A DNA stretch of 64,000 bases from an uncultured Caulobacterales bacterium (GTDB taxonomy: Bacteria > Pseudomonadota > Alphaproteobacteria > Caulobacterales > Caulobacteraceae), in NCBI GenBank assembly GCA_903837135.1, contig CAILTK010000063.1, positions 1-64,000 on the forward strand. The letters run 5' to 3'. The position numbers and the translations under genes are program-made. The notes beneath the pieces were generated by a model. That model searched no databases, had not been told where the DNA came from, and was given only the letters and a program-made list of their open reading frames with translations. Positions 34,058-42,373 of the stretch are shown here, in pieces; position 1 is the stretch's first letter, and each line of letters begins with the position of its first letter.

Positions 34058-34195
34058 TCCCCTTCGCGGCCCCTGCGGGAGGGGGCGGGGCGAAGCCCGC
34101 CGGGCGGCGGAAGTCCTGACCCGCCGCTCTTCAGGCGCCGCCGCCGTCCTCCCCATCGGTCCGCCGCGCGGACAGCTTCCCCGTCGAGGGGAAGC
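34058..34195. repeat. GC-rich palindromic (REP-like) sequences between convergent genes
   Basis: Two elements fill the 150-base gap before ubiA. At 34054-34095 CCCTTCCCC lies opposite GGGAGGGGGCGGGG in an imperfect palindrome. At 34175-34195 GCTTCCCC pairs perfectly with GGGGAAGC around GTCGA. The second resembles the arms at 62391-62415 (CCCTTCCCCC / GGGGGAAGGG around TTGAT). They may act as terminators for the converging LprI-like and ubiA genes. Confidence 0.6.
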
Positions 34196-34200
34196 GCAGT

Positions 34201-35124
34201 TCACCCGCGGTGCAGCGCGCCCAGCGCCAGGGCGATGGCCAGCAGCAGGCCGGCGTCGCGGTTGGAGCGGAACAGATAGAGCGCCAGCGGGCCGTCGGCC
34301 GGCTTAAGCTTCAGGACCTGCCAGGCCAGGTGGGCGGCGAAGAACACCCAGAGCACGTAGAACGGAAAGCCGAGGCCGCCCCACCAGCCGCCCAGCAGGG
34401 CGAGCAAGGCGCACGCCAGATAGAACAGGGCCACGCCGCCCCTGACGTTGGCGCCGAGGGCGCGGGCGCTCGACCGCACGCCGGCCAGGGCGTCGTCCTC
34501 CAGGTCCTGCAAGGCGTAGATGGTGTCGTAGCCGAGGGTCCAGAACACCCCCGACAGGTAGAGGATGATCGGCTGAAGACCGAGACCGCCGTCCACCGCC
34601 GCGGCGCCGAGCAGCACCCCCCAGTTGAAGGTCAGGCCGAGCCAGGCCTGGGGCCACCAGGTGATCCGCTTCATGAACGGATAGGCGGCGACCAGCGCCA
34701 GCGAGCCGACTCCGAGCAGGATGGCGGTCAGGGTGAGGGTCAGGAGGATGGCGAGCCCGATCAGGCTCATGACGATCACGAATACCCACGCCTGACGCAG
34801 GCTGAGCTGGCCCGACGGCAGCGGCCTGCCGGCCGTGCGCGCCACCTTCGCGTCGATGTCGCGGTCGACGATGTCGTTGTAGGCGCATCCGGCCGCACGC
34901 ATGATCACCGCGCCCAGGGCGATCTTGATCAGCAGGGTCCAGTCGGGCGCGCGAAGGCCCATGGCCGAGGCCAGGGCCACCCCCTGCCAGCCTGGCAGCA
35001 GCAGCAGCCAGGCGCCCGCCGGCCGGTCGAACCGCCCGAGCTTCAGCCACGGCCGGAGCGGCCGGGGCGCGAAACGGTCGACCCAGTTGGTCGCCGCGGC
35101 GTCGGGCAGGGGGACGAGACTCAT
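34201..35124 (-). CDS. ubiA: 4-hydroxybenzoate polyprenyltransferase UbiA
   Basis: A 307-residue membrane prenyltransferase with about eight to nine helices. The two Mg-diphosphate-binding Asp-rich motifs are present: NDIVDRDIDAKVARTAGRPL (about 83-102) and DTIYALQDLEDDALAGVRSS (about 199-218). It attaches the polyprenyl tail to 4-hydroxybenzoate, the second committed step of ubiquinone synthesis. A strong AGGAAGGGG site precedes the ATG at 35124. It is divergent from the ubiK-like gene, another ubiquinone factor. Confidence 0.93.
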   Translation of the reverse strand: MSLVPLPDAAATNWVDRFAPRPLRPWLKLGRFDRPAGAWLLLLPGWQGVALASAMGLRAPDWTLLIKIALGAVIMRAAGCAYNDIVDRDIDAKVARTAGRPLPSGQLSLRQAWVFVIVMSLIGLAILLTLTLTAILLGVGSLALVAAYPFMKRITWWPQAWLGLTFNWGVLLGAAAVDGGLGLQPIILYLSGVFWTLGYDTIYALQDLEDDALAGVRSSARALGANVRGGVALFYLACALLALLGGWWGGLGFPFYVLWVFFAAHLAWQVLKLKPADGPLALYLFRSNRDAGLLLAIALALGALHRG

Positions 35125-35351
35125 GGCCCCTTCCTAGAGCATGTCACGCCAAAGTGGACCCGGTTTGGCCGCGCGGATATGCGCTAATTCCCAAATTACG
35201 GGCCCTGTCGTTCGGGTTGGCGGGCGCCGTCCGCCCGCCGCGGTCTGGCCGATCCAGGAGGGGGGAGACGGCGGCCCTTCGCAAATCGTTCGATCGGGCC
35301 CATATAGCGACGGAACTCCCGGAAACCTCTCGCGCCGGAACCTCCTTGCGG

Positions 35352-35615
35352 ATGCAGACCAAGAACCCGTTTCTCGACGAATTCGCCAAGGCCATGGAAG
35401 GGGCGATGAGCCTCGCCCAGAGCGCCGGCGAAGAGGCCAAGACCGCCATGCGCGCCCAGGCCGACCGGCTCGCCACCGAACTCGATCTGGTGCGCCGCGA
35501 CGAGTTCGAGGCTCTGAAAGCGACCCTGAGCGCGGAGATCGCATCCCTGCGCGCCGAACTCGCCCAATCGAAGGGCTCCACAGCTGAAGCTCGCCCGGCG
35601 GACGTCGCCGGTTGA
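35352..35615 (+). CDS. UbiK-family (BMFP) ubiquinone accessory protein
   Basis: An 87-residue protein. The N-terminal MQTKNPFLDEFAKAMEGAMSLAQ amphipathic region and the C-terminal coiled coil (FEALKATLSAEIASLRAELAQ) match the BMFP/DUF526 family, renamed UbiK in E. coli, where it binds UbiJ and supports ubiquinone synthesis under oxygen. Starts further upstream in frame exist (to 35154), but homology to the family begins at this ATG. No strong ribosome site is visible. Its place beside ubiA fits the assigned pathway. Confidence 0.82.
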   Translation: MQTKNPFLDEFAKAMEGAMSLAQSAGEEAKTAMRAQADRLATELDLVRRDEFEALKATLSAEIASLRAELAQSKGSTAEARPADVAG

Positions 35616-35707
35616 GCAGACTCACGAATAGTCGTTAGCTTCATTGTACCGGGCCTGAGTCGAAAGCGTCTCCCACGCTTGCGGTCTCGCCCGAGGGAAA
35701 GTCGCGT

Positions 35708-36208
35708 ATGGACACGCCCCAGCCGGACGACGTCGATCTCGGCATCGACCCGCTCGACGTGGTCGAGCACGTGCTGACCGCCGAGAACCTCGACTTCGAC
35801 CGCACCGACGACGGCGACCTCGCCTTCGCCCTGACCGGCGACTGGAAGGACTACGAGCTCTGGTTCGCCTGGCGGCCCGAGGCGGACTGCCTGCAGCTCT
35901 GCCTTTCGCTCGATGTGCGCGCCACCAAGAAGAACCGGGCCGCCTCGCATGAGCTGGTGTCGCTGATCAACCAGCGGGTCTGGCTCGGCCATTTCGAGGT
36001 TTGGGCCGAGGACGGCGAGATCGTGTTCCGCCACGCCATGGCCCTGCCCACCGGCGACCGGCCGACCCTGGCCCAGGCGGCGTCGATGATCGACGCGGCG
36101 GTGGAGGCGGCCGACCGGTTCTACCCGGCCTTCGACTTCATGCTGAAGGGCAAGTCGCCCTCCGACGCCATGGCCGCCTGCATGTTCGAGACCGTCGGCC
36201 AGGCCTAG
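35708..36208 (+). CDS. YbjN-domain protein
   Basis: A 166-residue, soluble protein of the YbjN/type III-chaperone-like fold: VEHVLTAENLDFDRTDDGDLAFALTG, then LCLSLDVRATKKNRAASHELVSLINQRVWLGHFEVW and IVFRHAMAL. The highly acidic N-terminus is usual. YbjN proteins affect stress responses in E. coli, by unknown chemistry. GAGGGAAAG lies about 8 bases before the ATG. It precedes proC with a 165-base gap, so co-transcription is possible but not certain. Confidence 0.83.
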   Translation: MDTPQPDDVDLGIDPLDVVEHVLTAENLDFDRTDDGDLAFALTGDWKDYELWFAWRPEADCLQLCLSLDVRATKKNRAASHELVSLINQRVWLGHFEVWAEDGEIVFRHAMALPTGDRPTLAQAASMIDAAVEAADRFYPAFDFMLKGKSPSDAMAACMFETVGQA

Positions 36209-36373
36209 GCCGGTCAGCCAGGCTCGATCAAATAAGGGCTGTCGTCCCGAAACAGACCGCAGGGCTTGTCCGTGACCCGGGGGGCGGCGTTGAGGTTGGA
36301 GCGGCTGGTCTGGCTCTCCGCCGCGCTACGGGCGGGATGACGACATACGAGGCGACTTGGAAAGAGGGCGAAC

Positions 36374-37159
36374 ATGATCACCCCCATCCTCCTGGTCGGC
36401 GCGGGCCGCATGGGCGGCGCCCTGCTCGACGGCTGGGCCATGGGCGCGGCGTTTCAGCCCGGTCAGATCGGCATCCTCGATCCCCATCCGGGCGAGGCGG
36501 CGGCGCGCGCCGCGGCGCTGGGCTCCAGCCTGACCCCGGATCCCGCCGCGGCGCAGACCGTGCTGCTGGCGGTCAAGCCGCAGCTCTGGCGCGACGCGGC
36601 CGCATCGCTGGCCGACCGGCTCGCCGCCGACGCGGTGATTGTCTCCATCGCCGCCGGCGTCCGCACGGCCGACCTTTCCGCGGCCTTCGGCGGCCGGCGG
36701 GCGGCGCGGGTGATGCCGACCACGGCGGTCGCCATCGGCAAGGGCGTGGCCTCGATCTTCGCCGCCGACCCCGAGGCCAAGGCCCGCGCCCACGCCCTGT
36801 TCGCGCCGGTGGCGCGGGTGGTCGACCTCGACAACGAGGGTCTGATGGACGCGGCCACCGCCGTGTCCGGGTCCGGCCCGGCCTACCTCTACGCCTTCGT
36901 CGAGGCGCTGGAGACCGCCGGCGTCGCCGCCGGCCTGGCGCCGGACGCCGCGGCGACCCTGGCTCGCGCCACCGTCGAGGGCGCGGCCGCGCTGATGGCC
37001 GCCTCCGGGGCCGAACCGTCCGAACTGCGCCGCCAGGTCACCTCGCCGGGCGGCACGACGGCGGCGGCGCTGCAGGTGCTGATGGGGGAGGGCGGGCTCG
37101 AGCCGCTCCTGAAGGCGGCGGTCGCGGCGGCGGTGGAGCGCTCGCGCCAGCTCGGCTGA
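36374..37159 (+). CDS. proC: pyrroline-5-carboxylate reductase ProC
   Basis: A 261-residue enzyme that makes the last step of proline synthesis, reducing 1-pyrroline-5-carboxylate with NAD(P)H. The N-terminal Rossmann loop is GAGRMGG. The middle keeps VMPTTAVAIGKG, and the substrate-site motif is ATAVSGSGPAYLYAFVEAL near residue 160. The C-terminal dimerisation helices contain VTSPGGTTAAALQVL, which ends the family signature. A GAGG site lies upstream of the ATG. The tRNA-Met gene follows. Confidence 0.95.
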   Translation: MITPILLVGAGRMGGALLDGWAMGAAFQPGQIGILDPHPGEAAARAAALGSSLTPDPAAAQTVLLAVKPQLWRDAAASLADRLAADAVIVSIAAGVRTADLSAAFGGRRAARVMPTTAVAIGKGVASIFAADPEAKARAHALFAPVARVVDLDNEGLMDAATAVSGSGPAYLYAFVEALETAGVAAGLAPDAAATLARATVEGAAALMAASGAEPSELRRQVTSPGGTTAAALQVLMGEGGLEPLLKAAVAAAVERSRQLG

Positions 37160-37177
37160 TCGGGCGGGCCAAGCCGC

Positions 37178-37206
37178 TTGAGGGACGGGAAGGCTTCCGC
37201 TATACC
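37178..37206 (+). promoter_or_regulatory. likely sigma-70 type promoter of tRNA-Met
   Basis: TTGAGG (37178-37183) and TATACC (37201-37206) are separated by exactly 17 bases and lie 51 bases before the tRNA. Both hexamers are near the housekeeping consensus. The same -10 (CTATACCCCGC context) occurs before glyQ at 61471. Confidence 0.6.
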
Positions 37207-37256
37207 CCGCCGCTCGCTCGCGCCCCGCCGGCTTAGCCGCACCGGGGACGCGCCCC

Positions 37257-37333
37257 GGCTGGGTAGCTCAGATGGTTAGAGCGGAGGATTCATAACCCTC
37301 AGGTCGGCGGTTCGATCCCGCCCCCAGCCACCA
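37257..37333 (+). tRNA. tRNA-Met (anticodon CAT)
   Basis: A 77-base cloverleaf. The acceptor stem GGCTGGG pairs with CCCAGCC, the discriminator is A, and CCA is encoded. The D-arm is GCTC...GAGC. The anticodon loop TTCATAA gives CAT in a stem with one A-C mismatch at its base near the loop. The T-arm is GGCGG-TTCGATC-CCGCC. The paired first base (G-C) shows it is the elongator type rather than the initiator. An Ile-tRNA with a modified CAT anticodon (lysidine) cannot be excluded by eye. Confidence 0.9.
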
Positions 37334-37432
37334 GCGTTTTCGTCGCAGCGCGGTGGCGCGTATGCGCTGGAGGCGCCCCGTGACACATCCTCCGATGGGT
37401 GGGCCGCCGGTCCCGATCCTCAAGAGGGCCTG

Positions 37433-37987
37433 TCAGGCGGGCTGACGGGTCCAGCGTTGGCCGTGAACCTCGGAGTAGACGCCCTGCCGATAGATCCGCG
37501 CGAACGGCTGAAACCAGCCGTCGCCGTCATGGACGCCGACTTCGACCGGCACATTGGCGTCGATTTCGCCGAGAAGAAGATCCTCGGGGGGGAAGATCGC
37601 CCAGACCGTGTCGCCGACGCTGACCAGCACGCGCCAGGAGCCTCCCGCGGAGCCCGTCAGCGCGCGCTCCGACCACTGCTTGATCTCGTTATAGTATTGC
37701 GGCGCGCGCCAGGCGTTGGGCGTGCCGGGGTCCACGTCGACGACGATGGTCTGCTCCAACTGATGCAGGACCATCTTGCTGACGGACGGCTTCCAATGGG
37801 CCGGCGTCTGGCCGTCGAGCCAGAGACAGCGGAAGGACGCGCAGGCCGACGGTCGCGACGCATAGACGCCGCATCCCGTGCGCTTGCTGGCGTGGACGCA
37901 CCAGACCCCGCGCGGCTTGGCGATCGGTTCGATCGCCATGACCTTGCAGCACAGGGTGCAGTCTCCGCACTCTCTCGTTTCTTGCAT
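37433..37987 (-). CDS. YkgJ-family cysteine cluster protein
   Basis: A 184-residue, cytoplasmic protein. The N-terminal CGDCTLCCKVM, then CVHASKRTGCGVYASRPSACASFRCLWL form the CxxCxxCC-type metal-binding cluster of the YkgJ/UPF0153 family, thought to bind zinc or iron. The ATG at 37987 is preferred because AAGAG lies about 5 bases upstream and the Cys cluster begins at once; an open frame to 38053 adds residues without family similarity. No substrate is known. It is alone on this strand between the tRNA and the lipoprotein gene. Confidence 0.83.
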   Translation of the reverse strand: MQETRECGDCTLCCKVMAIEPIAKPRGVWCVHASKRTGCGVYASRPSACASFRCLWLDGQTPAHWKPSVSKMVLHQLEQTIVVDVDPGTPNAWRAPQYYNEIKQWSERALTGSAGGSWRVLVSVGDTVWAIFPPEDLLLGEIDANVPVEVGVHDGDGWFQPFARIYRQGVYSEVHGQRWTRQPA

Positions 37988-38125
37988 GGCGCTCTTAGAA
38001 GCCGATATCGCCCCCAGGACCGGGCGTGCGAGGCGAACGCCCGCAGCGGACACAGCCGTCCAGATAGAATGACGCCGCCGGTTTGACCAGTCCAGCGGTG
38101 CGCCGGCGGGCCCCGTCGCCGGGTC

Positions 38126-38386
38126 TCACGGCGCGGGGCTGGTCGCGGCCTTGTGCTGTTTGCTGAGCGCGAGCCGGCAGTCCGCGTAGGCGGTCGTGCC
38201 CGGCAACAATTCGAACGAGCGGCATTGCTGGTCGTCGGCGGCGGCGAACTTGCTCGGGTCCTGGTAACCAGCGGTGCCCGGGCGGCAGCCGGCATGGGTG
38301 GCGCCCAGGTTGCATTCGACGGCGTGGCTGGCGCAGCCGCCGAGGGCGGCGCCGAGCAGGGCGAGGACGGCGAAGGTACGGATCAT
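38126..38386 (-). CDS. small lipoprotein of unknown function
   Basis: An 86-residue protein with a lipoprotein signal peptide: a hydrophobic stretch and the lipobox LGGC with the lipidated Cys at about residue 18. The short mature part has four further cysteines (ECNL, GCRPG, QCRSF, DCRLA), which may form two disulfides in the periplasm. No domain is recognised. It is followed by the YkgJ-type gene on the same strand after about 138 bases. Confidence 0.65.
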   Translation of the reverse strand: MIRTFAVLALLGAALGGCASHAVECNLGATHAGCRPGTAGYQDPSKFAAADDQQCRSFELLPGTTAYADCRLALSKQHKAATSPAP

Positions 38387-38562
38387 CGGCGCGGCCCGGT
38401 TGGCGTACGGCCTGATGCCCGCGCCGTCGCCCTACCTGTAGGCGCTTTCGTCCGGCTGTCGACCCTCGCCGCGCCGAACCCTCGCCCTTCGACCCTCCGC
38501 CGGTGAAGCCTCGCGTATGAGTGGGCGCCCGGCGGGGTACGACCGACGCCGCCCTGTCGAGC

Positions 38563-39741
38563 CTACGGGTTCAGCGAATCGCACACGGCGGCGGCGCACG
38601 AATAGTGGCTCATCGACCGGATGCTGAAGGTGTAGGGGGACGTCCTCGGGCCCGGGTCATAGAAGATATCGCCCTGCACCGCATTCTCCCACAGCGGGGC
38701 CAGCCAGTCGGCCCCGTTCACCGGCAGTCGCACCACCTCGACGCCGTCCCAGTAGACCACGCTCTTGGTCGGGGTCCGGAACAGGGCGATGGTATGCGGA
38801 CGGCCGTCCATCATGTGCTGGGTGAAGTTGTAGAGCAGGCGTCGGTCCTTCGCCGGGGGCGTTCCGGGCGGCCCGCTCCCCGGCCAGTTGTGCAGATTGA
38901 TGGCCTGGTCGTGGAAGTCGGCGGAGTGGACGCAGGTCTCGATGCCGTCGATCTCGACATAGGAGGTGTTCGCCGGGTTGGCGAAGTCGCGGTTCAACCA
39001 CCAGGCCGACGTCCAGGGGCAGGGCTGGTTCGGCCCCGGCGTCGGCCAGACGAAGGTCTGCGTCCACAGCCCGTACTGCCCGGCGTCGCCGATCTGCCCC
39101 TGCCGGCTGATCGAATAGAAGTTGGCGCCCTGCCACTGGTAGGGAAGCACGGTCGGCGCGCCCGACCGGTAGGGCGGCCCCGCATAGCGGTAGGTGATCG
39201 TGTCGCCGCTGACCTTGACGAACACATCGCCGTTCATGGCGTCGGGCGACAGACCGCTGACATGGACCCGCTGGCCGCTGGCCACCGCCGGGGGCGCGGC
39301 GAAGGTGATGGTGGCCGTGGAGCCGTCGCCGGTCACGGACGTGGCCGCGCCGACCGGCGTATTCTTCAGCACCGACGAAACGGTGATGTTCAACGCGCCG
39401 CCGTTGCAGTCGTAGGCGTCGCTGGTCAGCTGCACGCCGCCGGGCGCCCTGGAGTTCTTGTCCAGGATCGTCTCCACGTACAGGTCATGGCGGCCGGCGC
39501 CGCGGAAGAGACCGATGTTGGCGCAGCCGGGCGCGAAGGTCACCCGCTTGACCAGCGTCAGCCCGGCGGTGTTGAGCGAGCCGCCGGCGCGGTGGAGGTC
39601 CCAGGCCGCCGGAAAGCGCTCCTGCGGGGTGGTCGCCGGCAGGCTCCGGCCCCGATCCCAGCCCGGGCCCCGATCCTGCGCCGGGGCTGTCATGGGGGCG
39701 GAGAGCGCGGCGACGAACACGAAGGCGAGCAGGGGCTTCAT
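38563..39741 (-). CDS. secreted GH16-like glycoside hydrolase
   Basis: A 392-residue protein with a signal peptide ending APAQ (about residue 22). The fold is suggested by the GH16 catalytic signature ExDxxE, seen as EIDGIE near residue 261 after a Trp-rich substrate strand (TSAWWLNRDF), and by the later HTIALFRTPTKSVVYWDGVEV, the family's 'H-x-Y/A...W/F...Y-D-G' strand. GH16 enzymes cut beta-glucans, agars, carrageenans or laminarin. A roughly 70-residue insertion (about 105-175) with Ser/Thr/Ala-rich strands precedes the active-site strands. It is single and not in a polysaccharide-utilisation operon. Confidence 0.72.
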   Translation of the reverse strand: MKPLLAFVFVAALSAPMTAPAQDRGPGWDRGRSLPATTPQERFPAAWDLHRAGGSLNTAGLTLVKRVTFAPGCANIGLFRGAGRHDLYVETILDKNSRAPGGVQLTSDAYDCNGGALNITVSSVLKNTPVGAATSVTGDGSTATITFAAPPAVASGQRVHVSGLSPDAMNGDVFVKVSGDTITYRYAGPPYRSGAPTVLPYQWQGANFYSISRQGQIGDAGQYGLWTQTFVWPTPGPNQPCPWTSAWWLNRDFANPANTSYVEIDGIETCVHSADFHDQAINLHNWPGSGPPGTPPAKDRRLLYNFTQHMMDGRPHTIALFRTPTKSVVYWDGVEVVRLPVNGADWLAPLWENAVQGDIFYDPGPRTSPYTFSIRSMSHYSCAAAVCDSLNP

Positions 39742-39905
39742 GAGGCGGTTCCCGAATGATCCGGCGTCAAATCTACACCGGCGCGGCCGAACTGGACGCT
39801 CATTTTGGCCGACGACCCGGCAACGCGCAAAGCCCGATCCGGTTCAATCGCCGGGGGCTGCGACCGGGCTGTGCGACGATCCAGAGTCCGCGCCAAGGCG
39901 AACAG

Positions 39906-40817
39906 CTATGTTCGCGCCGTTTCCGCACGTCCGCGACCTCCCGCCGAACGAGGGCTGACTCGCATGTGTTCGGCGAGCGCATCGATGAAAACCCGCACCT
40001 TGGCCGAAAGGCTGCGGTGACTGGGATAGAGCGCATGGACCTCGATCGTGGTGGCGATCATATCCGGCAGGACACGCACAAGACCCCCGCTGGCGACCGC
40101 CGGGCGCACGAGATAGTCAGGGAGGTGCCCGATCCCCGCTCCGCCCTCCACCACAACCTTTTGTGCGCTTGCGTCCGGTATGATGGCCCGCGGCTCCACA
40201 TCGATCGCGCCGGCGTCGGCAAAGCGCCAGTCGACGCGATCCTGGCGATCGACCAGGCTGTGAGCAGCCAGTTCCGCCACGGTCCTTGGCGTCCCGTGCG
40301 CCGCCAGGTACGCCGGACTGGCGCAGAGCCACAGGTCCACTGAAGGCAGCCGGCGAGCGATCAGCGCGGAGTCCGCCATCGGGCCGATGCGGATCGCCAG
40401 ATCCGTGTCCTGCGCGGCCAGGTCGATGCGGCGATCGTCGGTGTCCAGCGCCACCTGCACCTGGCTGAAGCGCGCCAAGAAGTCCGGCAGCATCGGGGCG
40501 ATCACGCCGAGGCCGAAGGCATGGGTCGCGTTCACACGCAGACGGCCGCGTGGCGCGCCCGCCAGTCCCTCCAGCGCCGTTTCCGCCTCAGCGATGTCGT
40601 CCAGAATGCGCACCGCGTGGGCGTGCAAAAGCACGCCTGCGTCGGTCAGCCGAACATGCCGTGTGGACCGCTCGACCAAGGCGGATCCGGCGACGGCTTC
40701 CATGCGCGCCAACGCCCGGCTTACCGACGATTTGGGAAGGCCGAGCGCTCGCGCCGTCGCGGATATGCCCTTCAGCTCCGCAATCCGGGCGAACACGCGG
40801 ACATCGTCGAAGTTCAT
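39906..40817 (-). CDS. LysR-family transcriptional regulator
   Basis: A 303-residue regulator: an N-terminal winged helix-turn-helix (residues 1-60, MNFDDVRVFARIAELKGISATARALGLPKSSVSRAL without breaks in its usual pattern) and a periplasmic-binding-protein-like effector domain from about 90 (LRVNATHAFGLGVIAPML). It is divergent from the epoxide hydrolase gene, with 92 bases between starts. A palindrome of LysR type lies in that gap, so it probably controls that gene and itself. Confidence 0.9.
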   Translation of the reverse strand: MNFDDVRVFARIAELKGISATARALGLPKSSVSRALARMEAVAGSALVERSTRHVRLTDAGVLLHAHAVRILDDIAEAETALEGLAGAPRGRLRVNATHAFGLGVIAPMLPDFLARFSQVQVALDTDDRRIDLAAQDTDLAIRIGPMADSALIARRLPSVDLWLCASPAYLAAHGTPRTVAELAAHSLVDRQDRVDWRFADAGAIDVEPRAIIPDASAQKVVVEGGAGIGHLPDYLVRPAVASGGLVRVLPDMIATTIEVHALYPSHRSLSAKVRVFIDALAEHMRVSPRSAGGRGRAETART

Positions 40818-40823
40818 CGCCTC

Positions 40824-40839
40824 GTTCCTCAGCTGGAAC
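40824..40839. promoter_or_regulatory. candidate LysR operator between divergent genes
   Basis: GTTCC-N6-GGAAC (40824-40839) contains the T-N11-A spacing typical of LysR sites. It lies just upstream of the lysR start. The half-sequence GCTGGAAC recurs 41 bases away (40832 and 40873), about four helical turns, as expected when a LysR tetramer binds two sites. The second copy falls about 30 bases before the epoxide hydrolase start. Confidence 0.5.
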
Positions 40840-40909
40840 GCCCTGTGCCACTCCGCACCCCTAATCCTCTTTGCTGGAACAGACTACTTCCGATCGGCAA
40901 AGGATCACC

Positions 40910-42181
40910 ATGCCGCCAGCCCGCGACGTCACGCCCAAGCCCAGCGAAATGGACCGCCGTGCGTTCCTGGCGCTTGCCGCTGTCGCCGCGACGCCCGCCG
41001 CCCCAGCCCTCGGAAAAACCACCATGACCGAAACGATCAAGCCCTTCCATCTGGCCGTTCATGACAGCGTGCTCGAGGATTTGCGCGAGCGTTTGTCCAA
41101 AACCCGCTGGCCGGATCGCGAAACGGTGGCCGACACCAGCCAAGGCCCTCAACTCGCCAAGGTTCAGGCGCTCTGCGAGTATTGGCGAACGCGCTATGAC
41201 TGGCGCGCCTGCGAGGCCCTGCTGAACAGCCTCGGCCAACACACGGCGACGATTGACGGCCAGGAGATTTATTTCCTCCACGTCCGCTCACCTGAGCCCG
41301 ACGCCCTGCCGCTCCTGATGATGCACGGCTGGCCGGGCTCGGTGCTGGAGTTTCGCAAGGTGATCGGTCCCTTGACCGATCCGGCCGCGTACGGCGGCGA
41401 CCCCCGCCGCGCCTTCCACATCGTCGCGCCCGCGATGCCCGGCTTCGGGTTCTCGGCCAGGCCGGTGTCGACCGGTTGCGGCCTGCCCCAGATCGCCGAC
41501 CTCTATATCAAGCTGATGGCGGAACTCGGCTATACCCGCTGGGGCATGCAAGGCGGCGACCTCGGGGCCGGCGTCGCCGACGCCATCGCGCGCAAGACGC
41601 CGGGCGGCTTGGTCGGCGCCCACATGAACTTCGCCATGGTCACGCCGACGCCCGAGGAAATGGCGGAGGCCTCGCCTGAGGAAAAGGCGATGCTCGGCGA
41701 CGCCAAGCATTTCTGGGACGACCTTTCCGGATACGCCAAGGAACAATCCACGCGTCCGCAGACGATCGGCTACGCGCTGGCGGACTCGCCGTCCGGCCTG
41801 GCGGCCTGGATCTACGCCATGTTCCAGGACACCGGTGCGACGCGGGGGGAGGCCGAGGCTTCCTTCTCGCAGGACGAGATGCTCGACGACATCATGCTCT
41901 ACTGGATTCCCAATACGGGCGCGTCCGCCGCCCGGCTCTACTGGGAGCTCTCCAAGGCTGGCGGACCGGCGGGCGGCCAAGCCACCGGGCCGATCGCCAA
42001 CCCGACGGGCTTCACCATGCTGAGGCAGGAGCACGTCCGCATCTCAAAGCGATGGGCCGAAAAGCGCTATTCCGACGTGATCTATTTCAACGGCGAAAGC
42101 GACGGCGGCCATTTCGCAGCCCTCGAGCGGCCGACGGTGCTTGTGGATGACATCCGCGCCACCTTCGCCCGTTTGCGTTAG
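40910..42181 (+). CDS. epoxide hydrolase (alpha/beta hydrolase with EHN domain), exported
   Basis: A 423-residue enzyme. An N-terminal segment with the twin-arginine-like MDRRAFLALAAV and an AxA-type cleavage area suggests export. The EHN cap domain follows (from about residue 50), then the alpha/beta core: oxyanion HGWPGS, nucleophile Asp in QGGDLGAG near residue 216, and catalytic His in DGGHFAALE near 400. The Asp nucleophile with GGDxG is diagnostic of epoxide hydrolases, which open epoxides to diols. AAGGA lies 6 bases before the ATG at 40910. It is divergent from the lysR gene. The export signal is unusual for this family. Confidence 0.85.
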   Translation: MPPARDVTPKPSEMDRRAFLALAAVAATPAAPALGKTTMTETIKPFHLAVHDSVLEDLRERLSKTRWPDRETVADTSQGPQLAKVQALCEYWRTRYDWRACEALLNSLGQHTATIDGQEIYFLHVRSPEPDALPLLMMHGWPGSVLEFRKVIGPLTDPAAYGGDPRRAFHIVAPAMPGFGFSARPVSTGCGLPQIADLYIKLMAELGYTRWGMQGGDLGAGVADAIARKTPGGLVGAHMNFAMVTPTPEEMAEASPEEKAMLGDAKHFWDDLSGYAKEQSTRPQTIGYALADSPSGLAAWIYAMFQDTGATRGEAEASFSQDEMLDDIMLYWIPNTGASAARLYWELSKAGGPAGGQATGPIANPTGFTMLRQEHVRISKRWAEKRYSDVIYFNGESDGGHFAALERPTVLVDDIRATFARLR

Positions 42182-42373
42182 AAGGCGGAAGCAGCGCCCG
42201 CGATCCTGGTCTTCAACGTTCTCCACGCCGTCGACGCGATAACCCCGAGCCGGGACGACGTCGCCGCGCGCGCTTGCGCCCTCCGCCGAAAGGGTAGATT
42301 CTCGAACTCCCGCAGGCGCGGCGCGCGGGCCGCCGACTGTGCGTACACACACCCGCAAAGGCGAGGTTGGGTC

